This document shows positions 43,865 through 53,155 of a stretch of DNA of 64,000 bases, in pieces. The position numbers were made by a program, and so were the translations under genes. How positions within the stretch are numbered: position 1 is the first letter of the stretch; every line of letters begins with the position of its first letter. Where the stretch lies: positions 310,001-374,000 of the forward strand of contig NZ_JBCITM010000001.1 of assembly GCF_039414295.1 (NCBI RefSeq), written 5' to 3'. Below the pieces are notes generated by a model, which saw nothing but the letters and a program-made list of their open reading frames with translations, was not told where the DNA came from and ran no database searches. This DNA is from Anoxynatronum sibiricum. GTDB taxonomy: Bacteria; Bacillota; Clostridia; Peptostreptococcales; Tindalliaceae.

Positions 43865-45907
43865 ATGAGACAGATGAACCCGTTTAAAGTAGTGGCGGAT
43901 TATCGGCCTATGGGTGATCAGCCCCAGGCCATTAAAAGCATTAGCCGGGGTATCAATGAAAAATTAAGACATCAGACACTGCTGGGGGTCACCGGTTCCG
44001 GAAAGACTTACACCATGGCCAAAGTGGTGGAGCAGGTACAGCGGCCCACACTGGTCATTGCCCATAATAAAACCCTGGCCGCCCAATTGTGCAGCGAGTT
44101 CAGGGAATTTTTTCCAGACAATGCAGTGGAGTACTTTGTCAGTTATTACGACTACTATCAACCGGAGGCTTACGTGGCTCACCGGGACCTTTACATTGAA
44201 AAAGACTCTTCCATTAACGACGAAATTGATAAATTGCGGCATTCGGCGACAGCCGCTTTGTTTGAACGGCGCGATGTGCTGATTGTAGCCAGTGTTTCCT
44301 GTATTTATGGACTGGGCGACCCTGAAGACTACCAGGAACTGATGGTTTCTTTGCGCGTGGGAATGGAACGCAATCGGGATGAAATCATTCGCAAACTCAT
44401 TGATATTCAGTACCAGCGCAACGACATCAGTTTTACCCGGGGAACCTTTCGGGTAAGAGGAGATGTGCTGGAAATTTTTCCTGCCTCTTCAGCAGAAAAT
44501 GCACAGCGCATCGAGTTTTTTGGTGACGAAATTGAACGTATCCTTGAAATTAACACCATTACAGGTGAAATCATCGGCAGCCGGCAGCATGTGGCGATTT
44601 TTCCGGCTTCCCACTATGCAACACAGCAGGAAAAAGTGGAACGGGCAGTAACGTGCATTGAAGAGGAGCTGGAAGAGCAAATCAAGTGGTTCAGGGACAG
44701 GGACCGTCTGGTGGAAGCCCAGCGCATTGAACAACGCACCAGATATGATATTGAAATGCTGCGTGAGATGGGTTTTTGCTCCGGCATCGAAAACTATTCG
44801 CGCCACCTGGCCGGGCGACCGGCGGGGAGCCGGCCATTCACCCTGATTGATTATTTCCCAAAAGATTTTCTGCTAATGATTGATGAATCCCATGTCACGA
44901 TTCCACAAATCAGGGGAATGTTTGGTGGTGACCGGTCACGAAAGGAATCACTGGTGGAATATGGTTTCAGACTGCCTTCGGCTCTTGACAATCGCCCGCT
45001 AAATTTTCAGGAGTTTGAAACTCTCATCAGTCAGGCGGTTTACGTAAGTGCAACACCAGGTCCCTATGAAATGGAGCACAGCCAGCGAATTTCTGAGCAG
45101 ATCCTGCGCCCCACCGGCTTGGTGGATCCCATGATTGAGATTCGACCGGTAAAAGGACAGATTGACGATTTGCTGGGAGAAATTCGATTGCGCGTTGAAG
45201 GACAACAGCGAACGCTGATTACCACACTGACCAAAAAAATGGCCGAAGACCTTACCCGATATCTGTCTGAAGCAGGGGTGAAAGTACGTTACCTTCACTC
45301 TGATGTGGAAACACTGGAAAGACTGGAAATCATCCGCGATCTGCGGTTGGGTGTTTTTGATGTGCTGGTGGGTATCAATTTGCTGCGGGAAGGCCTGGAC
45401 TTGCCGGAAGTGTCATTGGTAGCCATTCTGGACGCCGACAAGGAAGGGTTTCTCCGGTCAGAGATCTCGTTGATTCAAACCATTGGCCGGGCCGCCAGGA
45501 ATGTGGAAGGCCGCGTGATCATGTACGCCGATAAAATCACCCCCTCCATGCGTCGAGCCATGGACGAGACAGACCGGCGGCGCCAGATTCAGGTGGCACA
45601 CAATGAGGCCCATGGGATTATTCCCCGCAGCATTATGAAAAAAGTGCGGGATGTCATTGAAGCCACAAAAGTGGCTGAGGGAGAAGCTGGCTATCAGACA
45701 GACAGTGAGGCAGCACAGGCTTCGCTGCCATCAGGCAAAACAGCGGCAAAGCTGATTCGAAGTCTTGAAAAACAGATGCAGGAAGCTGCGCGAAACCTTG
45801 AATTTGAAAAAGCGGCAGCATTGCGGGACGAGATTGCACTTATTCGCAGCATGCAGCCCGACACATATATCACTGTTGACAAAACAAAGACAAAAAAAGA
45901 GGTGTGA
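43865..45907 (+). CDS. uvrB: excinuclease ABC subunit B
   Basis: Encodes 680 residues. It is the damage-verifying helicase-like subunit of nucleotide excision repair. Walker A is GVTGSGKTYT, the beta-hairpin is in YYDYYQPEAYV, and helicase motifs include LREGLDLPEVSLV and QTIGRAARN. The C-terminal UVR domain (NLEFEKAAALRDEI) binds UvrA/UvrC. Its TGA overlaps the uvrA GTG. Confidence 0.97.
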   Translation: MRQMNPFKVVADYRPMGDQPQAIKSISRGINEKLRHQTLLGVTGSGKTYTMAKVVEQVQRPTLVIAHNKTLAAQLCSEFREFFPDNAVEYFVSYYDYYQPEAYVAHRDLYIEKDSSINDEIDKLRHSATAALFERRDVLIVASVSCIYGLGDPEDYQELMVSLRVGMERNRDEIIRKLIDIQYQRNDISFTRGTFRVRGDVLEIFPASSAENAQRIEFFGDEIERILEINTITGEIIGSRQHVAIFPASHYATQQEKVERAVTCIEEELEEQIKWFRDRDRLVEAQRIEQRTRYDIEMLREMGFCSGIENYSRHLAGRPAGSRPFTLIDYFPKDFLLMIDESHVTIPQIRGMFGGDRSRKESLVEYGFRLPSALDNRPLNFQEFETLISQAVYVSATPGPYEMEHSQRISEQILRPTGLVDPMIEIRPVKGQIDDLLGEIRLRVEGQQRTLITTLTKKMAEDLTRYLSEAGVKVRYLHSDVETLERLEIIRDLRLGVFDVLVGINLLREGLDLPEVSLVAILDADKEGFLRSEISLIQTIGRAARNVEGRVIMYADKITPSMRRAMDETDRRRQIQVAHNEAHGIIPRSIMKKVRDVIEATKVAEGEAGYQTDSEAAQASLPSGKTAAKLIRSLEKQMQEAARNLEFEKAAALRDEIALIRSMQPDTYITVDKTKTKKEV

Positions 45908-48768
45908 TTGTGGCACGGAACGAAATTACCATTAAAGGCGCCCGGGAGCATAACCTTAAAAACATTGACCTGACCATTCCCCGGGATCAGCTGGTGGTCC
46001 TCACCGGACTCTCCGGCTCAGGCAAAACATCGTTGGCCTTCGATACCATCTATGCAGAAGGACAGCGTCGCTATATTGAAAGTTTATCTGCCTATGCCCG
46101 CCAATTTTTAGGCCAAATGGAAAAGCCGGATGTGGATGACATACAGGGGCTGAGTCCTGCCATATCCATTGACCAAAAAACCACCAGCAAAAACCCCAGG
46201 TCTACGGTGGGAACAGTGACAGAGATTTATGATTATCTGAGGCTTCTTTTCGCACGGGCAGGCATTCCCCATTGTCCGGTTTGCCATCAGGAGATTCGGC
46301 AAATGACGGTGGAACAGATTGTTGATCGGATCATGCAAATGGAAATGGGAACGCGTTTGCAGGTCATGGCACCAGTGGTGCGGGGCAAAAAAGGAGAGCA
46401 TCAGAAGTTACTGGAACAAATTCAGAAAGAAGGCTTTGTTCGAGTACGTATTAATGGTGAAGTTCGGGAAGTGTATGAAGAGATTAAGCTGGAAAAAAAC
46501 AAGAAGCATCACATTGAAATTGTGGTTGACCGTATTGTGGTGAAAGAAGGCATAGAACAGCGTCTTTCAGATTCCATTGAAACAGCTCTTCGGTTTACTG
46601 AGGGGTTGGTGCTGATGGATATTCCAGGTGATCAGGAAATCATGTATTCGACTCAGCTTGCCTGCCCGGAGCATCAAATCGGCATGGACGAGCTGGCTCC
46701 CCGCATGTTCTCCTTCAACAGCCCCTTTGGTGCCTGTGAAGTTTGTAAAGGGATTGGGCATATGAAAGAAGTGGACCCGGAACTGGTGCTGCCCAATCGG
46801 GAACTGAGTATACGGGAAGGCGGTGTGGCTCCCTGGACGGGAACCAACGGCCAGTCGGAAGACACCTATTATTTTCGTATGCTGGAACAGCTGGCAGCAC
46901 AATACAAAGTGAGTCTGGACATCCCCATCAAAGAACTGCCGGACGGTTTTCTTCAGACCCTTTTATATGGTTCGGGCAGCGTAAAAGTATCCTTTCGTTT
47001 TGAATCCCGCTTCGGTGGTGAGCGCACCTATTCTTCCACTTTTGAAGGTGTGATCCCCAACCTGACAAGAAGGTACGAGGAAACCAGCTCTGATTACATG
47101 CGGGACAAAATTGAATCCTTTATGAGTGAGAGTCCCTGCCCCGCCTGCAATGGAACGCGACTGAAAGCTATTTCTCTGGCGGTGACGGTGGCAGATAAAA
47201 ACATTCATGAAATGACCATCATGTCAATACGTGAGGCAGTCGCCTTTTTTGAAGAAATACGGCTGGATGCCCGCCAGACAATGATCGCCCGCCAGATTTT
47301 GAAAGAAATCAGAGAACGGCTGCATTTTCTGTTGGATGTAGGACTGGGTTATCTGACCTTGGCACGCAATGCAGGCACTCTTTCAGGAGGAGAATCCCAG
47401 CGGATTCGACTGGCCACACAGATTGGCTCCAGTCTTGTGGGCGTGTTGTATATTCTCGATGAACCCAGCATCGGACTGCACCAGCGGGATAATGAGCGCC
47501 TATTGAAAACCCTGCGGCATCTCACAGATATCGGCAATACGGTGATTGTGGTGGAACACGATGAAGACACCATGTTCCATGCAGACCATATCATCGACAT
47601 CGGTCCTGGTGCAGGGATTCATGGCGGAGAAGTGGTGGCCCAGGGAACGCTGCAGGATATCCTGAACACACCTGCTTCCATCACAGGCCAGTTTCTTCGG
47701 GGAGACCGGTTTATTCAAGTACCAGACAACCGGCGACCGCCCAATGGTCACTGGGTGCGAGTGCGGGGCGCCCGAGAAAATAATCTAAAGAACATTGATG
47801 TGGAGTTTCCCCTGGGAACTTTTACCTGCATCACGGGTGTTTCCGGATCGGGAAAAAGTACACTGATCAACGAAATATTATATAAACGGGCGGCCCAGGA
47901 GTTTTACCGAACCCGGGAAAAACCCGGCGCCCATGATGCCATTGAAGGCCTTGAGCAATTGGATAAAGTCATTAAAATCAGCCAGGATCCCATTGGGCGC
48001 ACCCCCCGATCCAATCCCGCCACTTACACCGGGTTATTTGACCCTATCCGTGACCTGTACGCCCAGACAACCACAGCTAAAATGCGGGGCTATCAAAAGG
48101 GACGGTTCAGCTTCAATGTTAAGGGCGGGCGTTGTGAAGCCTGCAAGGGTGACGGGATCATCAAAATCGAAATGCACTTTCTGCCCGATGTTTACATTCC
48201 CTGCGAGGTGTGTAAAGGGAAACGGTACAACCGGGAAACCCTGGAGGTCAAGTATAAAGGAAAAACCATTGCTGATGTATTGGAAATGAACGTGGAAGAA
48301 GCCTTGTCCTTTTTTGAAAGCCTGCCCGCCATTCGCAGAAAGTTACAAACCATGATGGATGTCGGATTGGGTTATCTGAAACTGGGACAACCCTCCACCC
48401 AACTTTCCGGCGGGGAAGCACAGCGCATCAAATTGGCGACAGAACTGAGCAAGAAGGGCACGGGACAGACTCTCTATATTTTGGATGAGCCCACCACAGG
48501 CCTCCACATTGCCGATATCGAAAAGCTGATACAGGTTTTGCAACGACTTGTTGAAGCAGGAAACACCGTTGTGGTGATTGAGCATAACCTCGAGGTGATC
48601 AAAACGGCAGATTATCTCATCGATATGGGGCCGGAGGGAGGCAATGAAGGTGGTACCGTGATTGCCACAGGAACACCGGAGGCTGTGGCTGCAAAAGATC
48701 ATTCGTATACCGGTCACTTTCTGAAAAAAATACTTGAAGGAGAGCGTCGGCAACAGTCGATCTCATGA
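45904..48768 (+). CDS. uvrA: excinuclease ABC subunit A
   Basis: Encodes 954 residues, typical of UvrA, with two ABC ATPase modules: Walker A LTGLSGSGKTSLAF and ITGVSGSGKSTLIN, and signatures LSGGESQRIRLA and LSGGEAQRIKLA. Zinc-finger pairs include CPVCHQEI and, in the second half, CEACKGDG with CEVCKGKRY. It starts at a GTG overlapping the uvrB stop; a second GTG at 45910 is possible. The uvrBA pair is cotranscribed, while uvrC lies 8 kb downstream beyond the tat and oxidoreductase genes. Confidence 0.97.
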   Translation: MIVARNEITIKGAREHNLKNIDLTIPRDQLVVLTGLSGSGKTSLAFDTIYAEGQRRYIESLSAYARQFLGQMEKPDVDDIQGLSPAISIDQKTTSKNPRSTVGTVTEIYDYLRLLFARAGIPHCPVCHQEIRQMTVEQIVDRIMQMEMGTRLQVMAPVVRGKKGEHQKLLEQIQKEGFVRVRINGEVREVYEEIKLEKNKKHHIEIVVDRIVVKEGIEQRLSDSIETALRFTEGLVLMDIPGDQEIMYSTQLACPEHQIGMDELAPRMFSFNSPFGACEVCKGIGHMKEVDPELVLPNRELSIREGGVAPWTGTNGQSEDTYYFRMLEQLAAQYKVSLDIPIKELPDGFLQTLLYGSGSVKVSFRFESRFGGERTYSSTFEGVIPNLTRRYEETSSDYMRDKIESFMSESPCPACNGTRLKAISLAVTVADKNIHEMTIMSIREAVAFFEEIRLDARQTMIARQILKEIRERLHFLLDVGLGYLTLARNAGTLSGGESQRIRLATQIGSSLVGVLYILDEPSIGLHQRDNERLLKTLRHLTDIGNTVIVVEHDEDTMFHADHIIDIGPGAGIHGGEVVAQGTLQDILNTPASITGQFLRGDRFIQVPDNRRPPNGHWVRVRGARENNLKNIDVEFPLGTFTCITGVSGSGKSTLINEILYKRAAQEFYRTREKPGAHDAIEGLEQLDKVIKISQDPIGRTPRSNPATYTGLFDPIRDLYAQTTTAKMRGYQKGRFSFNVKGGRCEACKGDGIIKIEMHFLPDVYIPCEVCKGKRYNRETLEVKYKGKTIADVLEMNVEEALSFFESLPAIRRKLQTMMDVGLGYLKLGQPSTQLSGGEAQRIKLATELSKKGTGQTLYILDEPTTGLHIADIEKLIQVLQRLVEAGNTVVVIEHNLEVIKTADYLIDMGPEGGNEGGTVIATGTPEAVAAKDHSYTGHFLKKILEGERRQQSIS

Positions 48769-48792
48769 CGGCCAACATAGCGACAGTCTGGG

Positions 48793-48815
48793 CAATCCAC
48801 AGGCATCCTGGATTG
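48793..48815. other. hairpin downstream of uvrA
   Basis: CAATCCA and TGGATTG form a 7-base perfect stem with a 9-base loop; nearby GCGACA/TGTCGC could form an alternative pairing. No T-run follows, so it may be an RNA-stability element rather than a terminator. Confidence 0.35.
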
Positions 48816-48959
48816 TCGCTCAAAGACGCTACAATTAAGACAATAATGTAGTTCGGAAAATCTTGAATCGAATAATCGTTGTCGAAAATACCTTGCCTGA
48901 GATAGTGAACCATTTGCGCAGTTAGAAAAGGGTTGGAAAAAACGAAAGGAGGTTATCGC

Positions 48960-49148
48960 ATGGGACGAATTGGTTTTCAGGAACTGCTGGTAGTTTTTGG
49001 ACTGGCACTGCTGATCTTTGGCCCGACAAAGCTTCCTGAAATAGGGAAGTCACTGGGGAAAGGGATTCGAGAGTTTAAACAGGCATCAAAAGAAGTGAAA
49101 GACAGTGTCACCTTGGATGATGATGGTGATGAACCAAAGACTAAATAA
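48960..49148 (+). CDS. tatA: twin-arginine translocase subunit TatA (first copy)
   Basis: Encodes 62 residues from 48960 after GAAAGGAGGTTATCGC. The plan is one short membrane helix (ELLVVFGLALLIFG), the FGPTKLPEIGKSLGKG hinge and amphipathic helix, and an acidic tail. TatA polymers form the export pore for folded proteins. It heads a tatA-tatA-tatC cluster just ahead of a Tat-dependent molybdopterin enzyme. Confidence 0.95.
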   Translation: MGRIGFQELLVVFGLALLIFGPTKLPEIGKSLGKGIREFKQASKEVKDSVTLDDDGDEPKTK

Positions 49149-49174
49149 TCGATTCTGGGAAAGCGGGTGACGTC

Positions 49175-49345
49175 ATGCGTTTTGGATGGTTGGAAGTACT
49201 CCTCATTGCAGGGGTTGTGTTGCTGGTCTTTGGACCAAAGCGATTTGGAATGATTGGCAAGTCAGCCAAAGAGAGCCTGAAAGAATTTAAGGATGAAGCC
49301 ACAAAAGATGAAGCGGAAGAACAAATAAAACGAAAGAATCATTAA
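49175..49345 (+). CDS. second TatA/E-like protein (56 aa)
   Basis: A short gene from the ATG at 49175 to TAA at 49343-49345. The product MRFGWLEVLLIAGVVLLVFG continues with PKRFGMIGKSAKESLKEF, the same helix-FGP-amphipathic plan as TatA. It differs from the first copy in having PKRFGMIGKS in place of PTKLPEIGKS, so it may have a TatB-like or specialised role. It lies 26 bases after the first tatA and 16 bases before tatC. Confidence 0.85.
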   Translation: MRFGWLEVLLIAGVVLLVFGPKRFGMIGKSAKESLKEFKDEATKDEAEEQIKRKNH

Positions 49346-49361
49346 AGGATAGGTGACAAGC

Positions 49362-50087
49362 GTGACAGACGAGAGCCGAACCATGAGCATCATCAGACAC
49401 CTGGAAGAATTGAGAAAGCGCCTGATCATCTGTCTGTTAGCCCTGGCAATCACAGCGACGGCTGGGTTTTTCTACGTGGACGAGATTCGCGTTTTGCTGG
49501 TCAAGCCTGCCGGGCCAATAGAGCTCATATACATCACACCGCCTGAAGCGCTGATGGTGAACATACGATTGGCTATACTGGCGGGGATTATGGTGGCCAT
49601 GCCTGTATTCGTGTACCAGCTGCTGGCTTTCATCATGCCTGCGCTCTATAAAAACGAAAAAAAGCTGCTGGTGCCGGTGGTTTTTGCCATGATTCTCATG
49701 TTTATCGCAGGTATTCTTTTTGCTTATCGAGTTGCGTTTCCCTTTGCCATTGCTTTTTTTCTGAAATTTGCCTCGGATGACCTGATTCCACTGTTTACCA
49801 TTACCCAATACACCTCATTCATTACCCAGTTTCTGCTCACTTTCGGCCTGGTATTCCAACTGCCGCTGCTTTTTCTTTTTCTGGGGCTGATCAATGTGGT
49901 GACAGCTCCGCTATTGAGACGCATTCGAAAATATGTGATGCTGGTGATTCTCATAGGAGCTGCCATTATCACACCGCCAGATGTGGTTTCACAGCTGATG
50001 ATTGCAGCACCGCTGTGGGTGCTTTACGAAGTTGGTATTCTGCTGGTTATGCTGGTACAGTTTCGGCGGAGAAAGAAAGGGCAATAA
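49362..50087 (+). CDS. tatC: twin-arginine translocase subunit TatC
   Basis: Encodes 241 residues with six membrane helices. The N-terminal IIRHLEELRKRLI and the first-loop PAGPIELIYITPPEAL segment form the twin-arginine signal receptor site. I chose the GTG at 49362, five bases after AGGTGA; a GTG at 49353 is also in frame. TatC recognises the RR signal present on the oxidoreductase encoded downstream and on the formate dehydrogenase at 7904. Confidence 0.95.
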   Translation: MTDESRTMSIIRHLEELRKRLIICLLALAITATAGFFYVDEIRVLLVKPAGPIELIYITPPEALMVNIRLAILAGIMVAMPVFVYQLLAFIMPALYKNEKKLLVPVVFAMILMFIAGILFAYRVAFPFAIAFFLKFASDDLIPLFTITQYTSFITQFLLTFGLVFQLPLLFLFLGLINVVTAPLLRRIRKYVMLVILIGAAIITPPDVVSQLMIAAPLWVLYEVGILLVMLVQFRRRKKGQ

Positions 50088-50158
50088 TAGAATCACATAG
50101 GAGTATATAGAAAGAACATAAGAAAGCGAAGAACACTAAATGAACCTTCAAAAAATAA

Positions 50159-50186
50159 TTCAATTCTTATCTCTTTATGATACAAT
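50159..50186 (+). promoter_or_regulatory. possible promoter of the second oxidoreductase-rnfCD operon
   Basis: TTCAAT and TACAAT with a 16-base spacer lie about 95 bases before the chaperone gene, after the end of tatC. Confidence 0.5.
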
Positions 50187-50283
50187 GAAAGAGTTAATTT
50201 GAATTTCTGGAAGTTGCATCGGAGAAGGTTAAGTGTTTAACAAATCTTTTGCTGCAGCGGTCAGTGAAGGGAAGGTGATGGAG

Positions 50284-50877
50284 ATGAATGTGAATCATCA
50301 GGATCGGGTTGTGCAATATGTATTGCATGCTCGATTTTTTTATGACCAGCTGTTAGCTAAAGATTGGCCTGTGTTGCAAAACACTTTTAAAGCCATGACA
50401 CCTGCATGTCGACAAGCTCATCAGCTGCTTAAAAATGAAATCGAAAAAGCGTTATCTGACAAGGACGCTGAAGAAAAGCTGCGGGTGGAATACGCCCATC
50501 TTTTTCTGCTTCCTGAAGGTGTGAAAATGTATGCATCCGTTCACCAAAGCAATGAACCACTGCTAAGGCAGAAAGCCTGGCAGCAGGTGTCAAAGCGGTA
50601 TAAGACTCATGGTATGAAGCTTGAACCAAATGAACTTCACCCTGAGGACCATGCCTCGGTTGAACTGTCGTTTATGGCGCATCTCATTGAACAGGGTGAA
50701 AGCTGCGAAGCTCAGCTTGATTTTTTGCAAAAACATGTGCTGATATGGCTGCCGGGGGCATTGCAGAAGCTTTGCACACATCCCAAGGCAGAGATCTATC
50801 GGTTGGTGGCTGAAAGCACATTACATTTTTTGAAAGAGGAAGAACAGCTGCTGATGCAGCTGATGAATATGGAATAG
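50284..50877 (+). CDS. TorD/DmsD-family molybdoenzyme chaperone
   Basis: About 198 residues, all helical. TorD-family proteins bind the Tat signal of a molybdoenzyme and hold it in the cytoplasm until cofactor is inserted. Typical features are RVEYAHLFLLPEGVKMYASVH (the YxxLF-type segment followed by Pro and the substrate-proofreading region) and HPEDHASVELSFMAHLI with the conserved E/D-H pair. The start at 50284 lies 8 bases after AGGGAAGG; in-frame GTG 50233 and ATG 50278 are alternatives. It stands 13 bases before its presumed client. The first operon uses FdhE in this position instead. Confidence 0.85.
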   Translation: MNVNHQDRVVQYVLHARFFYDQLLAKDWPVLQNTFKAMTPACRQAHQLLKNEIEKALSDKDAEEKLRVEYAHLFLLPEGVKMYASVHQSNEPLLRQKAWQQVSKRYKTHGMKLEPNELHPEDHASVELSFMAHLIEQGESCEAQLDFLQKHVLIWLPGALQKLCTHPKAEIYRLVAESTLHFLKEEEQLLMQLMNME

Positions 50878-50890
50878 GAGGAACTGAACC

Positions 50891-53134
50891 ATGCAATCCA
50901 CGAAGAAATCTACGTTTGAGATGGACCGGCGCGCGTTTCTGAAAACCGCCGCCGGCGGAAGTTTGGCCGCCGGTTTGGGACTGGGAATTCCCCGCTTCGT
51001 TCATGGGGAGCAGCAGAGTGTGATTGAACCCCAATCCAAGGTGGTGAATACTTTTTGCAGTGTCTGTGGCGGTGGCTGTGGCATCCGCGCCCACGTGGTG
51101 GATGGCCGCGTGGTACACTTGGAGGGAAACCCTGATGATCAGGCAGCCGAGGGGCGATTGTGTGTCAAAGCCTACTCATCGATCAAAACCCTGTATGACC
51201 CTGACCGGCTGAAATACCCTATGAAGCGCACCAATCCTCAAAAAGGAGAAGGAGTGGACCCGGGGTTCATTCAAATCAGCTGGGAGGAAGCTTTTCAACT
51301 GACAGCGGAGAACTTTCAAAAGGCCATCGATGAACATGGGCCGGAGTCCATCATTTTCTTCATGCGGGGACAGGACTTTGCCAACCGGCTGCGCAATGCC
51401 ATCGGCACCCCCAATCATGTGGCCCATCAGAGCACCTGTTTCACTTCTCAAGTGGCCAGCTGGTTTGCCCAGGTCACGGGTGGCGGACGTCCTTATATTT
51501 ACGATCTTGAAAACTGCAAATACATTATGGGCTTTGGCTTCGACGGCCTGGGGAAATCCAAGAACATGCACATTCGTGGCATTACCAGGGCGTTGGCCAA
51601 TAATGCCAAAATGGTAATCCTCGACCCATATATGTCTGTGACAGCCCGAAAGGCCCACGAATGGATTCAGATTAAACCGGGAACAGATCTGGCCTTTGCC
51701 CTGGCCATGATTCACGTGATTGTTAACGAAAGCCTGTACGATGCGGCGTATGTGGAAGAAATGACCTTTGGCTTTGATTACCTGACTGACTTTGCCCGAG
51801 AATACACGCCAGAGTGGGCCGCTGAGATTACCGAAGTCCCCGCCGAAGACATTCGTCGCATTGCCAGGGACTTTGCCACCACCAGGCCAGCCCATATCTT
51901 TACCCACAAAAGGGATGCTGCCGGCCCCAATTATGCCAACAGCACCCGTTTGGCCCAGGCCATTGTTATTCTCAATGCCCTGGTGGGTACCATTGACCGG
52001 GAAGGCGGGCTGTTGTTGAAACGCAGCTTCCCCACACCCAGTTTTGACGAGGTTTTCCCCCGGCCGGATTTCCCGGAGCGGCGCAAAGAGCGCATCGACG
52101 CCTGGGAGCAGCGGGAAATCATGAGCCGCTTCACCAATGGTGACTTTGCAACTGTGGCGGATGGCATTCTGAACGAAAAACCTTATCCCACCAAAGCGGC
52201 ACTGGTGCGAAAATACAATCTGCTGGCTTTTCCCGAAGCCAAGCGGATGGAAGAAGCACTGAAAAAATTGGACTTTATTGCTGTCTGTGAAATCTACCCC
52301 TCAGAGATGGCCATGATGGCCGATGTGGTGTTCCCTGAGCCCTATTGGCTGGAGACCTCCGGCGTGTCCGAACGGGACTTCTTTTCCCGGTATCCCCAGC
52401 TGGCGGTCCGCACCCCGGTCATTGAACCCCAGTATGATACCAAAGGGTTCAGTGCCATTATCGTTGAGCTGGCCAAGGCCATGAATCTGGGACATTATTT
52501 TGAAGAGGCTTCTGGCGGCAAATGGAACAACGCCATTCTGGAAGCAGCCGGAACCACATGGGACGAGATGAAAGCTCATCCCACAGGGCTTTGGGGTGAC
52601 GAAAAACCGTTTGAAGGCAAAACCAGTTTCAACACACCCAGCGGAAAAATCGAACTGTATTCAACGGTGATGGAGGAAAACGGCTTTGATCCACTACCCC
52701 ACTGGCGCCCCCGGAGGGAAGAGCCAACAGCAGATTATCCCTTCCATTACCTCATCAACCGACCGCCCATGCATAAAATGACAGAATCACAAAACAACCG
52801 GCTCATCATGGCATTGTATGGCGAAAACCATGCCATTCTCAATGACCGCCGGGCAGCTGAAATGGGTATTCGTGAAGGTGACGAAGTGTTTGTGGAATCC
52901 CGGGTTGCCAAAATCAAACTGAAAGCGAAACTGACAGCAGGCATTCGTCATGACTGCGTCTGTGTTTTCCACGGGTTTGGTCACTGGAGCCAGGGACTTA
53001 GCCGGGCAGCAGGTATTGGTGCCAATGACGGTGATTTGATCCCATCCATGACCCACGAAGAAATGAAAGCACTGCATGATCCAGGTGCTGGTGCCTGTAT
53101 GCTTGATTTTCCCGTGAAAGTGTATCGGGCCTAA
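50891..53134 (+). CDS. Tat-exported molybdopterin oxidoreductase (PsrA/PhsA-like, Cys metal ligand)
   Basis: Encodes 747 residues. A twin-arginine signal lies at MDRRAFLKT (residues 11-19). Cys56, Cys59, Cys63 and Cys91 bind the proximal 4Fe-4S cluster. The predicted Mo/W ligand is Cys183 in HQSTCFTSQ, the pattern of polysulfide, thiosulfate, tetrathionate and arsenate reductases, and there is no selenocysteine. Later landmarks are ILDPYMSVTARKAHEWI, PGTDLAFALAM and the C-terminal cofactor-binding LINRPPMH. The substrate cannot be told from sequence alone; a sulfur oxyanion, polysulfide or arsenate is plausible. A TorD-like chaperone precedes it and an FeS subunit follows after 21 bases. Confidence 0.88.
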   Translation: MQSTKKSTFEMDRRAFLKTAAGGSLAAGLGLGIPRFVHGEQQSVIEPQSKVVNTFCSVCGGGCGIRAHVVDGRVVHLEGNPDDQAAEGRLCVKAYSSIKTLYDPDRLKYPMKRTNPQKGEGVDPGFIQISWEEAFQLTAENFQKAIDEHGPESIIFFMRGQDFANRLRNAIGTPNHVAHQSTCFTSQVASWFAQVTGGGRPYIYDLENCKYIMGFGFDGLGKSKNMHIRGITRALANNAKMVILDPYMSVTARKAHEWIQIKPGTDLAFALAMIHVIVNESLYDAAYVEEMTFGFDYLTDFAREYTPEWAAEITEVPAEDIRRIARDFATTRPAHIFTHKRDAAGPNYANSTRLAQAIVILNALVGTIDREGGLLLKRSFPTPSFDEVFPRPDFPERRKERIDAWEQREIMSRFTNGDFATVADGILNEKPYPTKAALVRKYNLLAFPEAKRMEEALKKLDFIAVCEIYPSEMAMMADVVFPEPYWLETSGVSERDFFSRYPQLAVRTPVIEPQYDTKGFSAIIVELAKAMNLGHYFEEASGGKWNNAILEAAGTTWDEMKAHPTGLWGDEKPFEGKTSFNTPSGKIELYSTVMEENGFDPLPHWRPRREEPTADYPFHYLINRPPMHKMTESQNNRLIMALYGENHAILNDRRAAEMGIREGDEVFVESRVAKIKLKAKLTAGIRHDCVCVFHGFGHWSQGLSRAAGIGANDGDLIPSMTHEEMKALHDPGAGACMLDFPVKVYRA

Positions 53135-53155
53135 CCCTGAGAGAGGAGGATATCA

